A DNA stretch of 64,000 nt from Streptomyces sp. NBC_01306 (GTDB lineage: Bacteria; Actinomycetota; Actinomycetes; Streptomycetales; Streptomycetaceae). Shown here piece by piece: positions 34,129 to 43,523 of this stretch. Location: assembly GCF_026340465.1 (NCBI RefSeq), contig NZ_JAPEPC010000001.1:5709001-5773000 (forward strand). The letters are read 5' to 3'. The notes beneath the pieces are model-generated. The model saw nothing but the letters and a program-made list of their open reading frames with translations. It did not search any database and was not told the origin of the DNA. Made by a program: the position numbers and the translations under genes. Positions within the stretch are counted from its first letter, which is position 1. Each line of letters starts with the position of its first letter.

Positions 34129-36441
34129 TCAGGACGGCAGCCCCCACGGCTCGGCCGGCCCGTTCGCCGGTACGTCCCTGGGCCCCCGGGACGCGTGGGC
34201 GCCGCGCGGGGTGACCACGGCCGTCGCGCCGCGCGGCAGCCGCACCGCGATCCGGCCGGGGCCCGTGCCGTGCCAGGACAGCGGACGACCGTGCTCGTCC
34301 CGTACGTCGACCGCGCCGGAGATCCCGTGGTCGAGCGTGAGCGGTTCGCCGGCCTCGCTCCGGATCCGTATCCAGCGGGTGGCGCCGCCCGCACGGTCCG
34401 CGTCCACCAGGAAGGCGCCCTCGGTGCGCAGGGAGGCGATCGACGCGTCCGCCCACCGCTCCGACACCGAGGGGAACACCTTCAGCACCCCGCCGTCGCC
34501 CTGCACCGCCATGTCCAGCATCGACTGGACCGCGGCCAGGGGGGATTCGAGTGCGAGGTTCTTGCCCTCGCGGTACATCGTGTTGGGCGTCATCCGACAG
34601 TCGGCGACGGTGTTCCCGTCGGTGAAGAAGGTCAGCTGGTCCAGCGCCTTCTCCGGCTCGCCCATCACCGAGTACATGGACGACGAGGTGGCGTAGCTGT
34701 AGCCGTGCCAGGCGCTCTGCATGCTCGTCCAGTGGGCCAGCGAGCGCCGCATCACATCCCGGTCGCCCTGCCTGTCCCACTTCCGCTCGCGCAGCGGATA
34801 GAGCCAGAGCAGATGGGAGTGGTGGCGGTGCGAGTCCGCCAGCGGCACGTCCTTGCCGATCATCACCCCGTCCGCCGGGTCCTCGGCGTACGGGGTGAGC
34901 CGCGCCGAGATGTCCCGCCACTGCCGGGCGCGGGGGTCGTCGACGCGCAGCAGCCGGGCCGAGTCGATGAGCGTACGGGCGCCCCAGCGGATCAGTGAGA
35001 GGTCGTAGGTGCAGTCCGCCGCGTTGGCGTACTCGGGGGAGCGGGTGGTCAGCAGGTGCAGCTTGCCGTCGCCGCCCTCGTGCAGGAAGTTGGCGTAGAA
35101 GTTGATGGCTTTCGCGAGGATCGGATACACCACGTCACGCAGGGTGGCGAGGTCCATCGAGTGCCGGTACGAGAGCCAGACGTTGTGCAGCGCCCAGGTG
35201 AGATTGCCGAAGTTGTCGGAGATGTGGTCGGAGCCGGGGACCCCGACGTCGTACGTGTCGCCCGCCCGCAGCTGCCAGTCGGACGGGTGGCCGAGCGCGT
35301 AGTTGTGGCCGTCGCGGTAGGCGGCAGGAACGGACGTCGGCAGGTTCTTCTCGAAACGGCGGAACGCCCGGGTCACCGAGTCCAGTTCGGGGTGGTTGGT
35401 GCCGTTGACCGCGGGCATCCCGATCTGGACGTTGAGGTTCCACCACACCGCCGTCCAGCTGTTGCCGACCTCCGGGTACCAGGGCCCCCACTCGGACAGG
35501 GTCGGGCCCTGGGCGCGGGTGGTCGAGGCCATCTTGTAGAGCTGGAGGACGTAGAACGCCTGGAGCCGCTTGTCCGGTACGGAGAGGAAGCTGCGCCGGT
35601 AGTAGGCGTGCCACCACTCGCGGTGCCGGGCGACCAGCCGGTCGGGGCCGGTGGCCAGCGCGCGGTCCACCGCCGCCACGGCGTCCGCGGTCGCCTGCCG
35701 CACATCGCCGGGGAAGCGGTAGACCAGTTGCGCGGCCAGCAGCCGCCCCGTCCCCTCGCGCTGCTCCCGCCAGGCCGTCGTCCAGCCGCCGCCCGCCAGC
35801 AGCGGCTGTTCGACGAAGCCGGCGCCGACCCGCGGGTCCGGATTGGGCGTGTAGTCGGCCGGCTTGTCGATGAGCCGGGTACTGGCGGCCTGGAGCCACT
35901 GGAAGGCCCAGGCGGCGGACTCCTCGCCCGCGCTCGGCCGGGTCGAGACCAGCAGCGCGCCCGAGTCGTTCTGGACGAGCGCGGAGAAGGCCAGGGAGCC
36001 GCGGGTGGTGGTGAGCGTGCCGCGCAGCTCCGCGTCGTACGGATCGAGCGTCCAGTCGACCGCGGTGATCTCCCCGGCCAGGGTGAGCGTGAAGTACCCG
36101 ACGGGCAGCCGGGAGTAGCCGGTGCCGCCGCGCCACTGGCCGCGCTGGTCCTGCACCTGGGTGTGGCTGATCATCAGCTTCAGCGTGTTCGCGGACGCGC
36201 CCCGGTAGAGCTGTGCGCCGAGGTAACCGTTGGCGAGGAACGGGGCGTCCTGCCAGCCGGTGGGCAGCCGACGCCACTTCATGGCGGCGGCGCGGACCGT
36301 CCGTTCGTACACGTCGGGGCCGTGCGACCCGGGCCGGCCGTCGGCCGGGGCCGCCCAGGCGGTGCGGGACCCGGCCAGCCAGAGGGCGGCGGTCGCGCCC
36401 GCCGCCGTACCGGCGAAGTGTCTGCGGGAGAGCTCATGCAC
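34129..36441 (-). CDS. Tat-exported glycoside hydrolase, GH95-like
   Basis: 770 aa. The N-terminus MHELSRRHFAGTAAGATAALWLAGSRTAWA is a twin-arginine signal with an Ala-x-Ala-type cleavage region near residue 31. The mature protein has MKWRRLPTGWQDAPFLANGYLGAQLYRG, an (alpha/alpha)6-barrel-like region with WNLNVQIGMPAVNGTNHPEL, and HHSHLLWLYPL followed by HWTSMQSAWHGYSYATSSSMYSVMGEPEKAL. These resemble GH95 alpha-L-fucosidase/galactosidase family proteins, though overall similarity looks remote. It is the second gene after another Tat-exported protein, 75 bp apart. Confidence 0.65.
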   Translation of the reverse strand: MHELSRRHFAGTAAGATAALWLAGSRTAWAAPADGRPGSHGPDVYERTVRAAAMKWRRLPTGWQDAPFLANGYLGAQLYRGASANTLKLMISHTQVQDQRGQWRGGTGYSRLPVGYFTLTLAGEITAVDWTLDPYDAELRGTLTTTRGSLAFSALVQNDSGALLVSTRPSAGEESAAWAFQWLQAASTRLIDKPADYTPNPDPRVGAGFVEQPLLAGGGWTTAWREQREGTGRLLAAQLVYRFPGDVRQATADAVAAVDRALATGPDRLVARHREWWHAYYRRSFLSVPDKRLQAFYVLQLYKMASTTRAQGPTLSEWGPWYPEVGNSWTAVWWNLNVQIGMPAVNGTNHPELDSVTRAFRRFEKNLPTSVPAAYRDGHNYALGHPSDWQLRAGDTYDVGVPGSDHISDNFGNLTWALHNVWLSYRHSMDLATLRDVVYPILAKAINFYANFLHEGGDGKLHLLTTRSPEYANAADCTYDLSLIRWGARTLIDSARLLRVDDPRARQWRDISARLTPYAEDPADGVMIGKDVPLADSHRHHSHLLWLYPLRERKWDRQGDRDVMRRSLAHWTSMQSAWHGYSYATSSSMYSVMGEPEKALDQLTFFTDGNTVADCRMTPNTMYREGKNLALESPLAAVQSMLDMAVQGDGGVLKVFPSVSERWADASIASLRTEGAFLVDADRAGGATRWIRIRSEAGEPLTLDHGISGAVDVRDEHGRPLSWHGTGPGRIAVRLPRGATAVVTPRGAHASRGPRDVPANGPAEPWGLPS

Positions 36442-36516
36442 GGTGGAGGCTCCTGTTCGGTACGGGGGTGCGGTCCGGGGCGCCCCCGAGCGGGGCGCGG
36501 CGCGTGGTGACGCGCC

Positions 36517-38307
36517 TCATGAGGCGAGCAGTTTCCGGCAGGCGTCGACGGACGGGCCCATGCCGTGGTCGGGGTCGGCGCCGTACACCCCGTTCGCGTC
36601 CTTCTGGCCGAAGCCCAGCGGCTGGTAGAGCGTGGCGCAGGACGGCTCGCGGTCGGCGAGCCGCTGCCAGGAGGCCCAGGCGCTGTCGTACGCCCGCAGA
36701 TGGGCGGCCATCAGGTGGCTCCGCTCGCCCGCGTAGGCACGCAGCATCACCTGCCAGCCGTGGTGGATGACCGAGTACAGATGCAGGCCGTAGCGGGACG
36801 AGACGCGCAGGAATGCGCGGTCGGCCCGGTCGCGCAGCGGAAGCCGCCCGGAGAGCGCGCTGATCTCCTGCCAGATCCGGGCCGCCTGCGCCTTCTCCGC
36901 CAGGATCCGCTCGACGCTGCCCGCCGCGACGATCGCCCGGTAGTCGTCGGTGAGGTCCTTGTCGGAGCCGCCGAGGTACTGGTCGCGGGTCCAGGTCAGC
37001 CGCTTGACCTGGGTGAGCGCGCTGTAGTGGCCGCGCAGGGTGCCGGCCGCGGAGAGCAGCGCCAGCCGGTGGAAGCTGTCGACGGCGCTGCCGGACAGCC
37101 CGGCGCGGTGGGCGTACGCGCGGAAGGCGCCCGCCTCGCCGAGCCCGGTGTCACGGGTCCAGCGGGCCACCACCCACATGTTCAGGTCGCACCAGAGCTC
37201 GTTGGTGATGTACGGGCCGCGCCAGCCACCGCCGCGCGACCAGGTCCACACCCCGGCGAACAGCGGGTTGCCCGCGAGATCCGCGAGACCCTGCGGGCCG
37301 GGCAGACCGGCGTACTCCTCGAAGCCGTTGATGACGCCGTCACCGATGTAGTCCGGGCAGGCGCCCTTCGCCTCGTACTCGCGGGCGCACTCCACTTCGG
37401 CGATCTGCCGGTGGTTCCCGATGCCCAGGGTCGGGTTGAAGGCGACGGTCCGCCAGAAGTCGACCGCCGTGTGCTTCACCGAGAACAGCAGGTTCCGGTG
37501 CGGCTCGATCGCGTCGGTGACGGTGCGGTAGAACGCCGGGTCGTTGGTGAGCGGGTCGCCGCCGGTGGACCAGGTGCGGTAGAAGAGCCGCTTCCCCGCG
37601 CGGACGCACACCTCGTCGCGCAGCAGACCGATCAGCAGGTGGTGGCTGTCCTTCCCTTCGGTGATCGGGTTGTTGCCCGTGTGGTACGGCACGTTCTGCA
37701 GATAGGTCTCACCGGTCCGGATGACCAGACCGTCGATGCCGGGGAAGCGGGCGAAGACCTCACGGAGCATCAGCCGGTGGATCTCCAGGGTGCGCGGGCG
37801 GTGCAGGCTGATCCGGCCCTGGTCGTCCAGGACCTCGTCGCCGTACAGCTCGACCAGCCGTTTCGGCAGCACGATGATGTCGGTGAAGAAGTACGAGTCG
37901 ATGCCCGCGGCGTGCGCGCGCCGGATGTGCTCGTCGATGCCCCTGGCGTTCTCCTCGACCCAGGCACGCGCCTCGGACCCCGCCGGAAAGATCCGATCGT
38001 CGACGGTGTCGAAGGTGACTCCGGTGTGCGGCGGGCGGAACTCGTTGATGACCTGGCCGTCATATCCGTACGAGGCAAGGGTGCGCGGGTCGTTGTAGCG
38101 GGACTCGGTCATCGGCTCGCCCGGGTTCGCCTGGACCATGTCCATGAGGAAGGGCAGCCGCCTGCCGGGGGAGTGGGCGGGCGGCCGGGCCGGTGCGGTG
38201 GAGGCGTACGCGTGCGGGGCGGCGCCGAGGGCGAGCAGCGCGCCCGCACCGGTCGCCGCGGCGCCCAGGACTGCTCTCCTGGACGGCGGTTGATGCGCGG
38301 AGGGCAT
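36517..38307 (-). CDS. Tat-exported protein of unrecognised family, possibly TIM-barrel glycosidase
   Basis: 596 aa from the ATG at 38307 with GGAG upstream; an in-frame extension to 38505 lacks a ribosome site. The N-terminus SRRAVLGAAATGAGALLALGAAPHAYA is a Tat signal. The mature part has successive strand-helix units, for example YDGQVINEFRPP, AAGIDSYFFTDIIVLP, FPGIDGLVIRTGETYL and LFSVKHTAVDFWRTVAFNP, suggesting a TIM barrel with several candidate acidic residues. FAGVWTWSRGGGWRGPY and NELWCDLNMWVV loosely recall alpha-glucuronidases. Function is not assigned. It probably heads a two-gene secreted-enzyme operon with the GH95-like gene. Confidence 0.55.
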   Translation of the reverse strand: MPSAHQPPSRRAVLGAAATGAGALLALGAAPHAYASTAPARPPAHSPGRRLPFLMDMVQANPGEPMTESRYNDPRTLASYGYDGQVINEFRPPHTGVTFDTVDDRIFPAGSEARAWVEENARGIDEHIRRAHAAGIDSYFFTDIIVLPKRLVELYGDEVLDDQGRISLHRPRTLEIHRLMLREVFARFPGIDGLVIRTGETYLQNVPYHTGNNPITEGKDSHHLLIGLLRDEVCVRAGKRLFYRTWSTGGDPLTNDPAFYRTVTDAIEPHRNLLFSVKHTAVDFWRTVAFNPTLGIGNHRQIAEVECAREYEAKGACPDYIGDGVINGFEEYAGLPGPQGLADLAGNPLFAGVWTWSRGGGWRGPYITNELWCDLNMWVVARWTRDTGLGEAGAFRAYAHRAGLSGSAVDSFHRLALLSAAGTLRGHYSALTQVKRLTWTRDQYLGGSDKDLTDDYRAIVAAGSVERILAEKAQAARIWQEISALSGRLPLRDRADRAFLRVSSRYGLHLYSVIHHGWQVMLRAYAGERSHLMAAHLRAYDSAWASWQRLADREPSCATLYQPLGFGQKDANGVYGADPDHGMGPSVDACRKLLAS

Positions 38308-38566
38308 ATGAGCTCCAGTCAGGTATGTGTCGACAGTTCTCGTCCCTGAATCCATGCACCCTGCATAGTGCCCGCGCCTCAACCGGACGGGAAGACCTCG
38401 CGCACCATAGACATCGGATGAAAGATGGAGTGCGGCCAAGGCGGAGGCGGAGCAGGCGGGGCTATTGGGCTGATACGCACGTATTGCATGGCACGCTTGA
38501 GCCACTGACCGTCAAGGTTTCGGCAGCGATGCCGACGGAGATTCCGACAGCCCCGGAGGGCAACCC
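38308..38566. promoter_or_regulatory. divergent promoter region of the secreted-enzyme pair and the antiporter
   Basis: 259 bp. Two small inverted repeats are visible: ATGCA-CCC-TGCAT at 38354-38366, close to the minus-strand gene, and ATACG-CA-CGTAT at 38473-38484. Either could be an operator. CCGGAGGG precedes the antiporter GTG. No gene fits. Confidence 0.4.
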
Positions 38567-40153
38567 GTGGACCAATTGGCACTGCTGCTCCTGCTGTTGA
38601 TCGGGGCGGTGGTCTCCGTACCGATCGGTGAGCGGCTCGGGCTGCCCGCCCCGGTCCTGATGACGCTCCTCGGGATCTGCCTCGCCCTGCTGCCCTTCGT
38701 GCCGAATGTCGACATCCCCTCGGGCTTCATCCTTCCGCTGGTGCTGCCGCCGCTGCTGTACGCGGCCGTACAGCGCACCTCCTGGCGGCAGTTCACGGCC
38801 AACTTCCGGCCGATCCTGCTGCTCGCCGTCGCGCTGGTCTTCGTGACGACGGCCGCGGTGGCCGCGGTCGCGAGCGCGATGGTGCCGGGCCTGCCGATCG
38901 CCGCGGCCGTCGCGCTGGGCGCGCTGGTGGCGCCGCCCGACCCGGTGGCGGCGACCGCCGTCGCCGGCGCGCTCGGGCTGCCCCGCCGGCTCGTCTCGAT
39001 CCTGGAGGGCGAAGGGCTGTTCAACGACGTGACAGCGATCGTGCTCTACCACGTGGCGATCGCCGCCGCCGTCACCGGAACCTTCTCCTGGCCGGTCGCG
39101 GCGGGCCAGTTGGTGCTCTCCGCCGTGGTGGCCCTGGTGGTGGGACTCGCCCTCGGCTGGCTCACCAACAAGCTGATGGGGCTGCTGGGCGACACCACCC
39201 TGCAGATCGGTCTGACCCTGCTGGTGCCCTTCCTCAGCTATGTGCTGGCCGAGGAGTTGATGGGGTCGGGCGTGCTGGCGGTGCTCACCTCCGCGCTGTT
39301 CCTCGCCGAACACACCGCCGACGCCGACGACGTACGCGGCCGGCTGGAGGGCAACGCCTTCTGGGAGATCGTCGACACCCTCGTCACCGGGGTGACCTTC
39401 GGTCTCATCGGGCTCGAACTGCATGTGGTGTTCGGCACCGCGAACGGGCATCTGGCCGAGATGATCGGCTGGGGCGCGGCAGCCGTGGGAGTCGTCGTCG
39501 CACTGCGCCTGGTGTGGCTGCTGCCCGCCACCTGGCTCGCGAAGAGACTGCACACCCTGCGGGACTACGACGAGGACATCCCCACCAGCTGGCGCGAGAC
39601 CATCGTCATGTGGTGGGCCGGGATGCGCGGGGTCGCCTCGGTCGCGCTGGCCCTCGCCATCCCGATGACCAAGGACGACGGCAGCCCCTTCCCGGCGCGC
39701 AGCGAGATCATCTTCATCGCCTTCGCCGTGGTCATGGTCACCCTGGTCTTCCAGGGGCTGACCCTGCCCTGGCTGGTGAAGAAACTGGGCGTCCGCTCGG
39801 ACGCCGGCGCCGAGCGCGAACTCGAACGGAGCCTGGCGGTACGGGCGGCCAAGGCCGCCAGACACCGGCTCAAGGAGATCCAGGACGTCGAGGAGCTGCC
39901 CGAGGAGGTCATGGAACGGCTGGCCCGCGGCGCCTTCGAGATCGGCGTCAGGATCAGCCCCGGGATGGTCGACGAGGAGCGGCACGCCGCGTATCTGAAG
40001 CGGGCCGAGCGGGTCAGGACCACCCAGCGGATCCAGCGGGAGATGATGTCGGCGGCCCGTCACGAAGTGCTCTCCGCGCGCAACGAACCCGGCGCCGACC
40101 CGGAGATCGTCGACCGGGTGCTGCGCCACCTGGACGTGCGCAGCCTGCGGTAA
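38567..40153 (+). CDS. Na+/H+ antiporter, CPA1 (NhaP/YjcE) family
   Basis: 528 aa, GTG start. About twelve membrane helices occupy residues 1-410. Antiporter motifs: LVLPPLLYAAVQRTSWRQF, GALVAPPDPVAATAVAGALGLPRRLVSILEGEGLFNDVTAIVLYHVA (the acidic ion-binding pair NDV region) and WWAGMRGVASVALALAIP. A charged cytoplasmic tail of about 120 residues follows. It exchanges Na+ or K+ for H+. It appears monocistronic and diverges from the secreted-enzyme genes. Confidence 0.92.
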   Translation: MDQLALLLLLLIGAVVSVPIGERLGLPAPVLMTLLGICLALLPFVPNVDIPSGFILPLVLPPLLYAAVQRTSWRQFTANFRPILLLAVALVFVTTAAVAAVASAMVPGLPIAAAVALGALVAPPDPVAATAVAGALGLPRRLVSILEGEGLFNDVTAIVLYHVAIAAAVTGTFSWPVAAGQLVLSAVVALVVGLALGWLTNKLMGLLGDTTLQIGLTLLVPFLSYVLAEELMGSGVLAVLTSALFLAEHTADADDVRGRLEGNAFWEIVDTLVTGVTFGLIGLELHVVFGTANGHLAEMIGWGAAAVGVVVALRLVWLLPATWLAKRLHTLRDYDEDIPTSWRETIVMWWAGMRGVASVALALAIPMTKDDGSPFPARSEIIFIAFAVVMVTLVFQGLTLPWLVKKLGVRSDAGAERELERSLAVRAAKAARHRLKEIQDVEELPEEVMERLARGAFEIGVRISPGMVDEERHAAYLKRAERVRTTQRIQREMMSAARHEVLSARNEPGADPEIVDRVLRHLDVRSLR

Positions 40154-40191
40154 CGCGCGTCACTGCGGCGGCCCCGGCCGTCAGCTCCTGG

Positions 40192-41292
40192 TCAGCCCCG
40201 GCCGGTCCTGGGAGCGGGGTCGTGCTTGAACAGATCCGGTCCCCAGTGGTTCTTCGCCAGCTCGGCCGGTGCGGTCGCGACCTTGGGCAGGGCGTACGGG
40301 TGCTCGTCACGCAGCCAGGCGATCAGCTGCTCCCGTACGGCACACCGCACGGTCCAGATGTCGTCCGAGTCCTTCGCGGTGACCACGGCCCGCACCTGGA
40401 TGGTGCTCGGAGTGGTGTCCGTGACGGCGAGCGACCAGTTCCTGCCGTCCCACGACGGGATCTCGCTCAGGATCTCCCGCAGCTTCTCGCGCATCTGCGG
40501 GACCGGCGTCGAGTGGTCGAGCTGGAAGAAGACGGTGCCGGACATCTGGGCACCGCCGCGCGACCAGTTCTCGAAGGGCTTGCTGGTGAAGTACGACACC
40601 GGCATGGTGATCCGGCGCTCGTCCCAGGTGCGCACCGCGAGGAAGGTCAGCGTGATCTCCTCGACGGTGCCCCACTCGCCGTCCACGACCACCGTGTCCC
40701 CGATGCGGACCATGTCGCCGAAGGCGATCTGCAGCCCGGCGAACAGGTTGCCCAGAGTGGACTGGGCGGCGACACCGGCGACGATGCCGAGGAGCCCGGC
40801 GGAGGCCAGCAGCGAGGTGCCCGCGGTACGCATCGTGGGGAAGGTCAGCAGCATCGCCGATGCGGCCACCGTCCCGACGATCGCCGTCACCACCCGCTGG
40901 ATGAGCGTGACCTGGGTACGGACCCGGCGGAGCCTGGCCTGGTCGTGGGTGGTCGCCGCGTAACGGGCGTACGAGGAGTCGACGATCGCCGTGGCGATCC
41001 GCAGGGCCAGCCAGGCCGTGAAGCCGATCAGGACCAGGGTGAGGAACTGCCCGATCCCGGTGGAGTGGTGCTGCACCGGCTTGAACCGCACCTGCTGGTA
41101 ACTGCCGCGCAGCAGCCCGGTGATCAGGACCGACTGCAGCGGTACCCGGCAGCGCCGCAGCAGGCCCCAGAGGGGGGTCTCGTGGTGGCGCTCGTCGGTT
41201 CGCTTGAGCGCGCGGTCGACCAGCCAGCCCACCGCGAGCGTCAGCAGCACCGAGCCGCCGATGACGATCAGGGGACGCAGTACGGTCTCCAT
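40192..41292 (-). CDS. MscS-type mechanosensitive ion channel
   Basis: 366 aa from the ATG at 41292; an ATG at 41316 (374 aa) is the alternative and lies 7 bp from the divergent gene. Three or four membrane helices come first. The pore helix and beta-domain signature are SLLASAGLLGIVAGVAAQSTLGNLFAGLQIAFGDMVRIGDTVVVDGEWGTVEEITLTFLAVRTWDERRITMPVSYF (in segments; about residues 160-240). The C-terminal vestibule domain follows. It opens under membrane tension during hypo-osmotic shock. Confidence 0.9.
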   Translation of the reverse strand: METVLRPLIVIGGSVLLTLAVGWLVDRALKRTDERHHETPLWGLLRRCRVPLQSVLITGLLRGSYQQVRFKPVQHHSTGIGQFLTLVLIGFTAWLALRIATAIVDSSYARYAATTHDQARLRRVRTQVTLIQRVVTAIVGTVAASAMLLTFPTMRTAGTSLLASAGLLGIVAGVAAQSTLGNLFAGLQIAFGDMVRIGDTVVVDGEWGTVEEITLTFLAVRTWDERRITMPVSYFTSKPFENWSRGGAQMSGTVFFQLDHSTPVPQMREKLREILSEIPSWDGRNWSLAVTDTTPSTIQVRAVVTAKDSDDIWTVRCAVREQLIAWLRDEHPYALPKVATAPAELAKNHWGPDLFKHDPAPRTGRG

Positions 41293-41322
41293 GCTTCCGG
41301 CCGAAGCTGGCACCATGGCCAC

Positions 41323-41892
41323 GTGAACATCATCCTTTTCCATTCGACGTACGGTTTGCGGCCTGCCGTCCGTGCGGCGGCCGACCGGCTGCGTGCGGCC
41401 GGTCATCAGGTGTTGGTGCCCGATCTTTTCGACGGTAAGACTTTCGGGACCGTCGAGGAAGGCATGGCCTTCAAGGAGGAGCTCGGCTCCGAAGAGCTGC
41501 TGAAGCGCGCCGTGACGGCCGCCGCTCCCCACTCGGACGAGGGCCTGGTCTACGCCGGGTTCTCGCTCGGCGGCTCCCTCGCGCAGAATCTTGCCATCGC
41601 GGACGAGAAGGCCCGCGGACTGCTGCTTCTGCACGGGACGTCGGACATCGCCGACGACGCGTCGGTGGACGAGCTGCCCGTACAGCTGCATGTCGCCGAC
41701 CCCGACCCGTTCGAGCCGCACGACTGGCTGAACGCCTGGTATCTGCGGATGCAGCGGATCGGGGCCGATGTGGAGGTGCACCACTACGCGGGCGCGGGCC
41801 ACCTCTACACCGACCCCGAGCTGCCCGACTACGACGCCGAGGCGGCCGAGCGGACCTGGCGGGTCGCACTCGGCTTCCTCGAAACGCTCTAG
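41323..41892 (+). CDS. dienelactone hydrolase family alpha/beta hydrolase
   Basis: 189 aa, GTG start. Small alpha/beta hydrolase: first strand NIILFHSTYGLRPAVRAAADRLRAAGH, then VPDLFDGKTF. The nucleophile elbow reads AGFSLGGSLAQ, with Ser rather than the Cys of classical dienelactone hydrolase. The predicted Asp lies in HVADPDPFEP and the His in YAGAGHLYTD, so the triad appears complete. Substrate unknown. It diverges from mscS. Confidence 0.85.
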   Translation: MNIILFHSTYGLRPAVRAAADRLRAAGHQVLVPDLFDGKTFGTVEEGMAFKEELGSEELLKRAVTAAAPHSDEGLVYAGFSLGGSLAQNLAIADEKARGLLLLHGTSDIADDASVDELPVQLHVADPDPFEPHDWLNAWYLRMQRIGADVEVHHYAGAGHLYTDPELPDYDAEAAERTWRVALGFLETL

Positions 41893-41926
41893 GGTCTTCC
41901 GCTGGATCAGGCCGGATCGGGCCGGA

Positions 41927-42736
41927 TCAGGCCTTGAGGGCCTTGTCCAGCGCGGTGTTGAAGTTCGCGACGCTCATGGGGGCGTTGTCACTGCCCGGGG
42001 TGGTCAGCTTCTTGCCGTCCATCTTGAGGGTGGGCGTCCCCGTGACACCGCTCTTGTCGAACTTCGCGGACATCTTCATCGCCCACGCGTCATAGGTGCC
42101 GTCGGTGACGGCCTTCTGGAAGGCCTTGTTGTCCTTCAGTTCCGGCACGGTCTGCGCGATCTTGATGAGATACGAGTCGTCCTTGAACGTGTCCGTGGTC
42201 TCATCGGGGTGCCACTTCGCGGAGTACATCGCGGTCTTGTAGTGCTCGAACGCGGTGGGGCTCACATTGAGCGCGGCGCCCAGAGCGCTCAGACCGTTCT
42301 TCGAGCCCTCGCCGCCGTTGTTGTCGATGAACGTGGCACCGATGTACTGGATCTTGAACTTGCCCGCGTCGAGGTCCTTCTGCACCGTCGCGCCGACCGT
42401 CTGGTCGAACGTCGCGCAGATCGGGCAGCGCGGGTCCTCGTACATCTGGAGCGTCTTCTTGGCCGACGCCTTGCCGACGACGACCGTGGTGCCGTCCGTG
42501 CCCGTGGTGTTCTTCGGCGCGACGACCTTGGCGCTCTTCGCCGCCTCCCAGCCGGAGGGCTTGTTCAGCTGCATGACGCCGTAACCGACGCCCGCGGCGA
42601 TCGCGAGGACGACGATGATGGAACCGCCGACGAAGAGCTGCCGACGGGTCTTGTCCTTCTTCGCCTGGCGCTCGCGCTCGGCGCGCAGCCGCTCGCGGGC
42701 CGCTGCTTTGTTGGTCTGGTTGTTGCGTGCACTCAT
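41927..42736 (-). CDS. DsbA-like membrane-anchored thioredoxin-fold protein
   Basis: 269 aa, ATG start. A charged Arg/Lys N-terminus (about 33 residues) is followed by one transmembrane helix (about 34-54). The extracytoplasmic DsbA domain has YEDPRCPICATF with active Cys104 and Cys107, and the cis-Pro loop in SGVTGTPTLKMDGKKL. It resembles BdbD / mycobacterial DsbF-like oxidoreductases that form or shuffle disulfides outside the membrane. A small membrane-protein gene lies 50 bp upstream and may be its partner. Confidence 0.87.
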   Translation of the reverse strand: MSARNNQTNKAAARERLRAERERQAKKDKTRRQLFVGGSIIVVLAIAAGVGYGVMQLNKPSGWEAAKSAKVVAPKNTTGTDGTTVVVGKASAKKTLQMYEDPRCPICATFDQTVGATVQKDLDAGKFKIQYIGATFIDNNGGEGSKNGLSALGAALNVSPTAFEHYKTAMYSAKWHPDETTDTFKDDSYLIKIAQTVPELKDNKAFQKAVTDGTYDAWAMKMSAKFDKSGVTGTPTLKMDGKKLTTPGSDNAPMSVANFNTALDKALKA

Positions 42737-42786
42737 GGTGGGGTTCTCCGTGTGGTACGTGGTCGGGGCAGGGCGGAACTGCGTAC

Positions 42787-43470
42787 TCAGCTCAGGACGG
42801 GAGCCGGGTACGGAGGTCCGCGCAGTCCCACGGAGTGCACGAGGAGCAGGGTGCGCGAGGTGCGCGGGCGGTGCGCGGGGAGTGCCCCGTCCCGCACGGC
42901 GGTGCGGGCCGCTCCGACGACGGCCACCGCGACGAGCAGCGGCCGGAAGGCGAGGGCGCCGACCGAGCGGGCCACCGAGGCCAGCGCGCTCTCGCCGCGC
43001 CGCAGCCAGAGCGCGGCCAGCAGCCCGACCGCGACATGAGCGCCGAGCAGCAGCCAGGGCAGCGCCGGAGCCTGCGAGTCGAGCAGCGCCACCGCGTCCT
43101 TGCCGGGGCCGGTCACGGCGGCCAGCGGGGTGCCGACCTGGCCGCCGCAGAGCACATCCACCCCGACCGAGCGCAGGGCGCCCGCGACGGGGCCGCCCGA
43201 CGGGCCGTAACAGACATGCTGGCCGGTGGTGAAGACGGTGTCGGCGGCGAGTTCGAGCGGAATGAGGACGCCCGCTATCGCCCCGAAACCGCGCTCGCGG
43301 CCGGCCAGCGCGAAGGCCACGGTGAAGACGGCGGCGGCGAGCGCCGCCACCGTGACCGGCGGCAGCGGGACCTGTGAGAGGAGCACATGGGACGCAGTGG
43401 AGAGGGTCACGACCAGCGCTGTGAAAAGCGCCGCGCGAACCGCTCTGAGCTGTGTCCCTGATATGTCCAT
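42787..43470 (-). CDS. hypothetical integral membrane protein
   Basis: 227 aa from the ATG at 43470; an in-frame ATG at 43488 gives 233 aa, and neither has a strong ribosome site. About five hydrophobic helices: AALFTALVVTLSTASHVLL, VAALAAAVFTVAFALAG, AIAGVLIPLELAADTVFTTG, ALPWLLLGAHVAVGLLAALWL and ALAFRPLLVAVAVVGAA. Two Cys residues lie outside helices (HVCYGP and VLCGG). The C-terminus ends HSVGLRGPP plus a short tail. The pairing with a DsbA-like gene suggests, but does not prove, a redox-related or electron-donor role. Confidence 0.65.
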   Translation of the reverse strand: MDISGTQLRAVRAALFTALVVTLSTASHVLLSQVPLPPVTVAALAAAVFTVAFALAGRERGFGAIAGVLIPLELAADTVFTTGQHVCYGPSGGPVAGALRSVGVDVLCGGQVGTPLAAVTGPGKDAVALLDSQAPALPWLLLGAHVAVGLLAALWLRRGESALASVARSVGALAFRPLLVAVAVVGAARTAVRDGALPAHRPRTSRTLLLVHSVGLRGPPYPAPVLS

Positions 43471-43523
43471 CGGCCCCGAGTGTGCCATGGGCGCAGGTAA
43501 GAGACCCTTAAAGGTTCCTGAGT

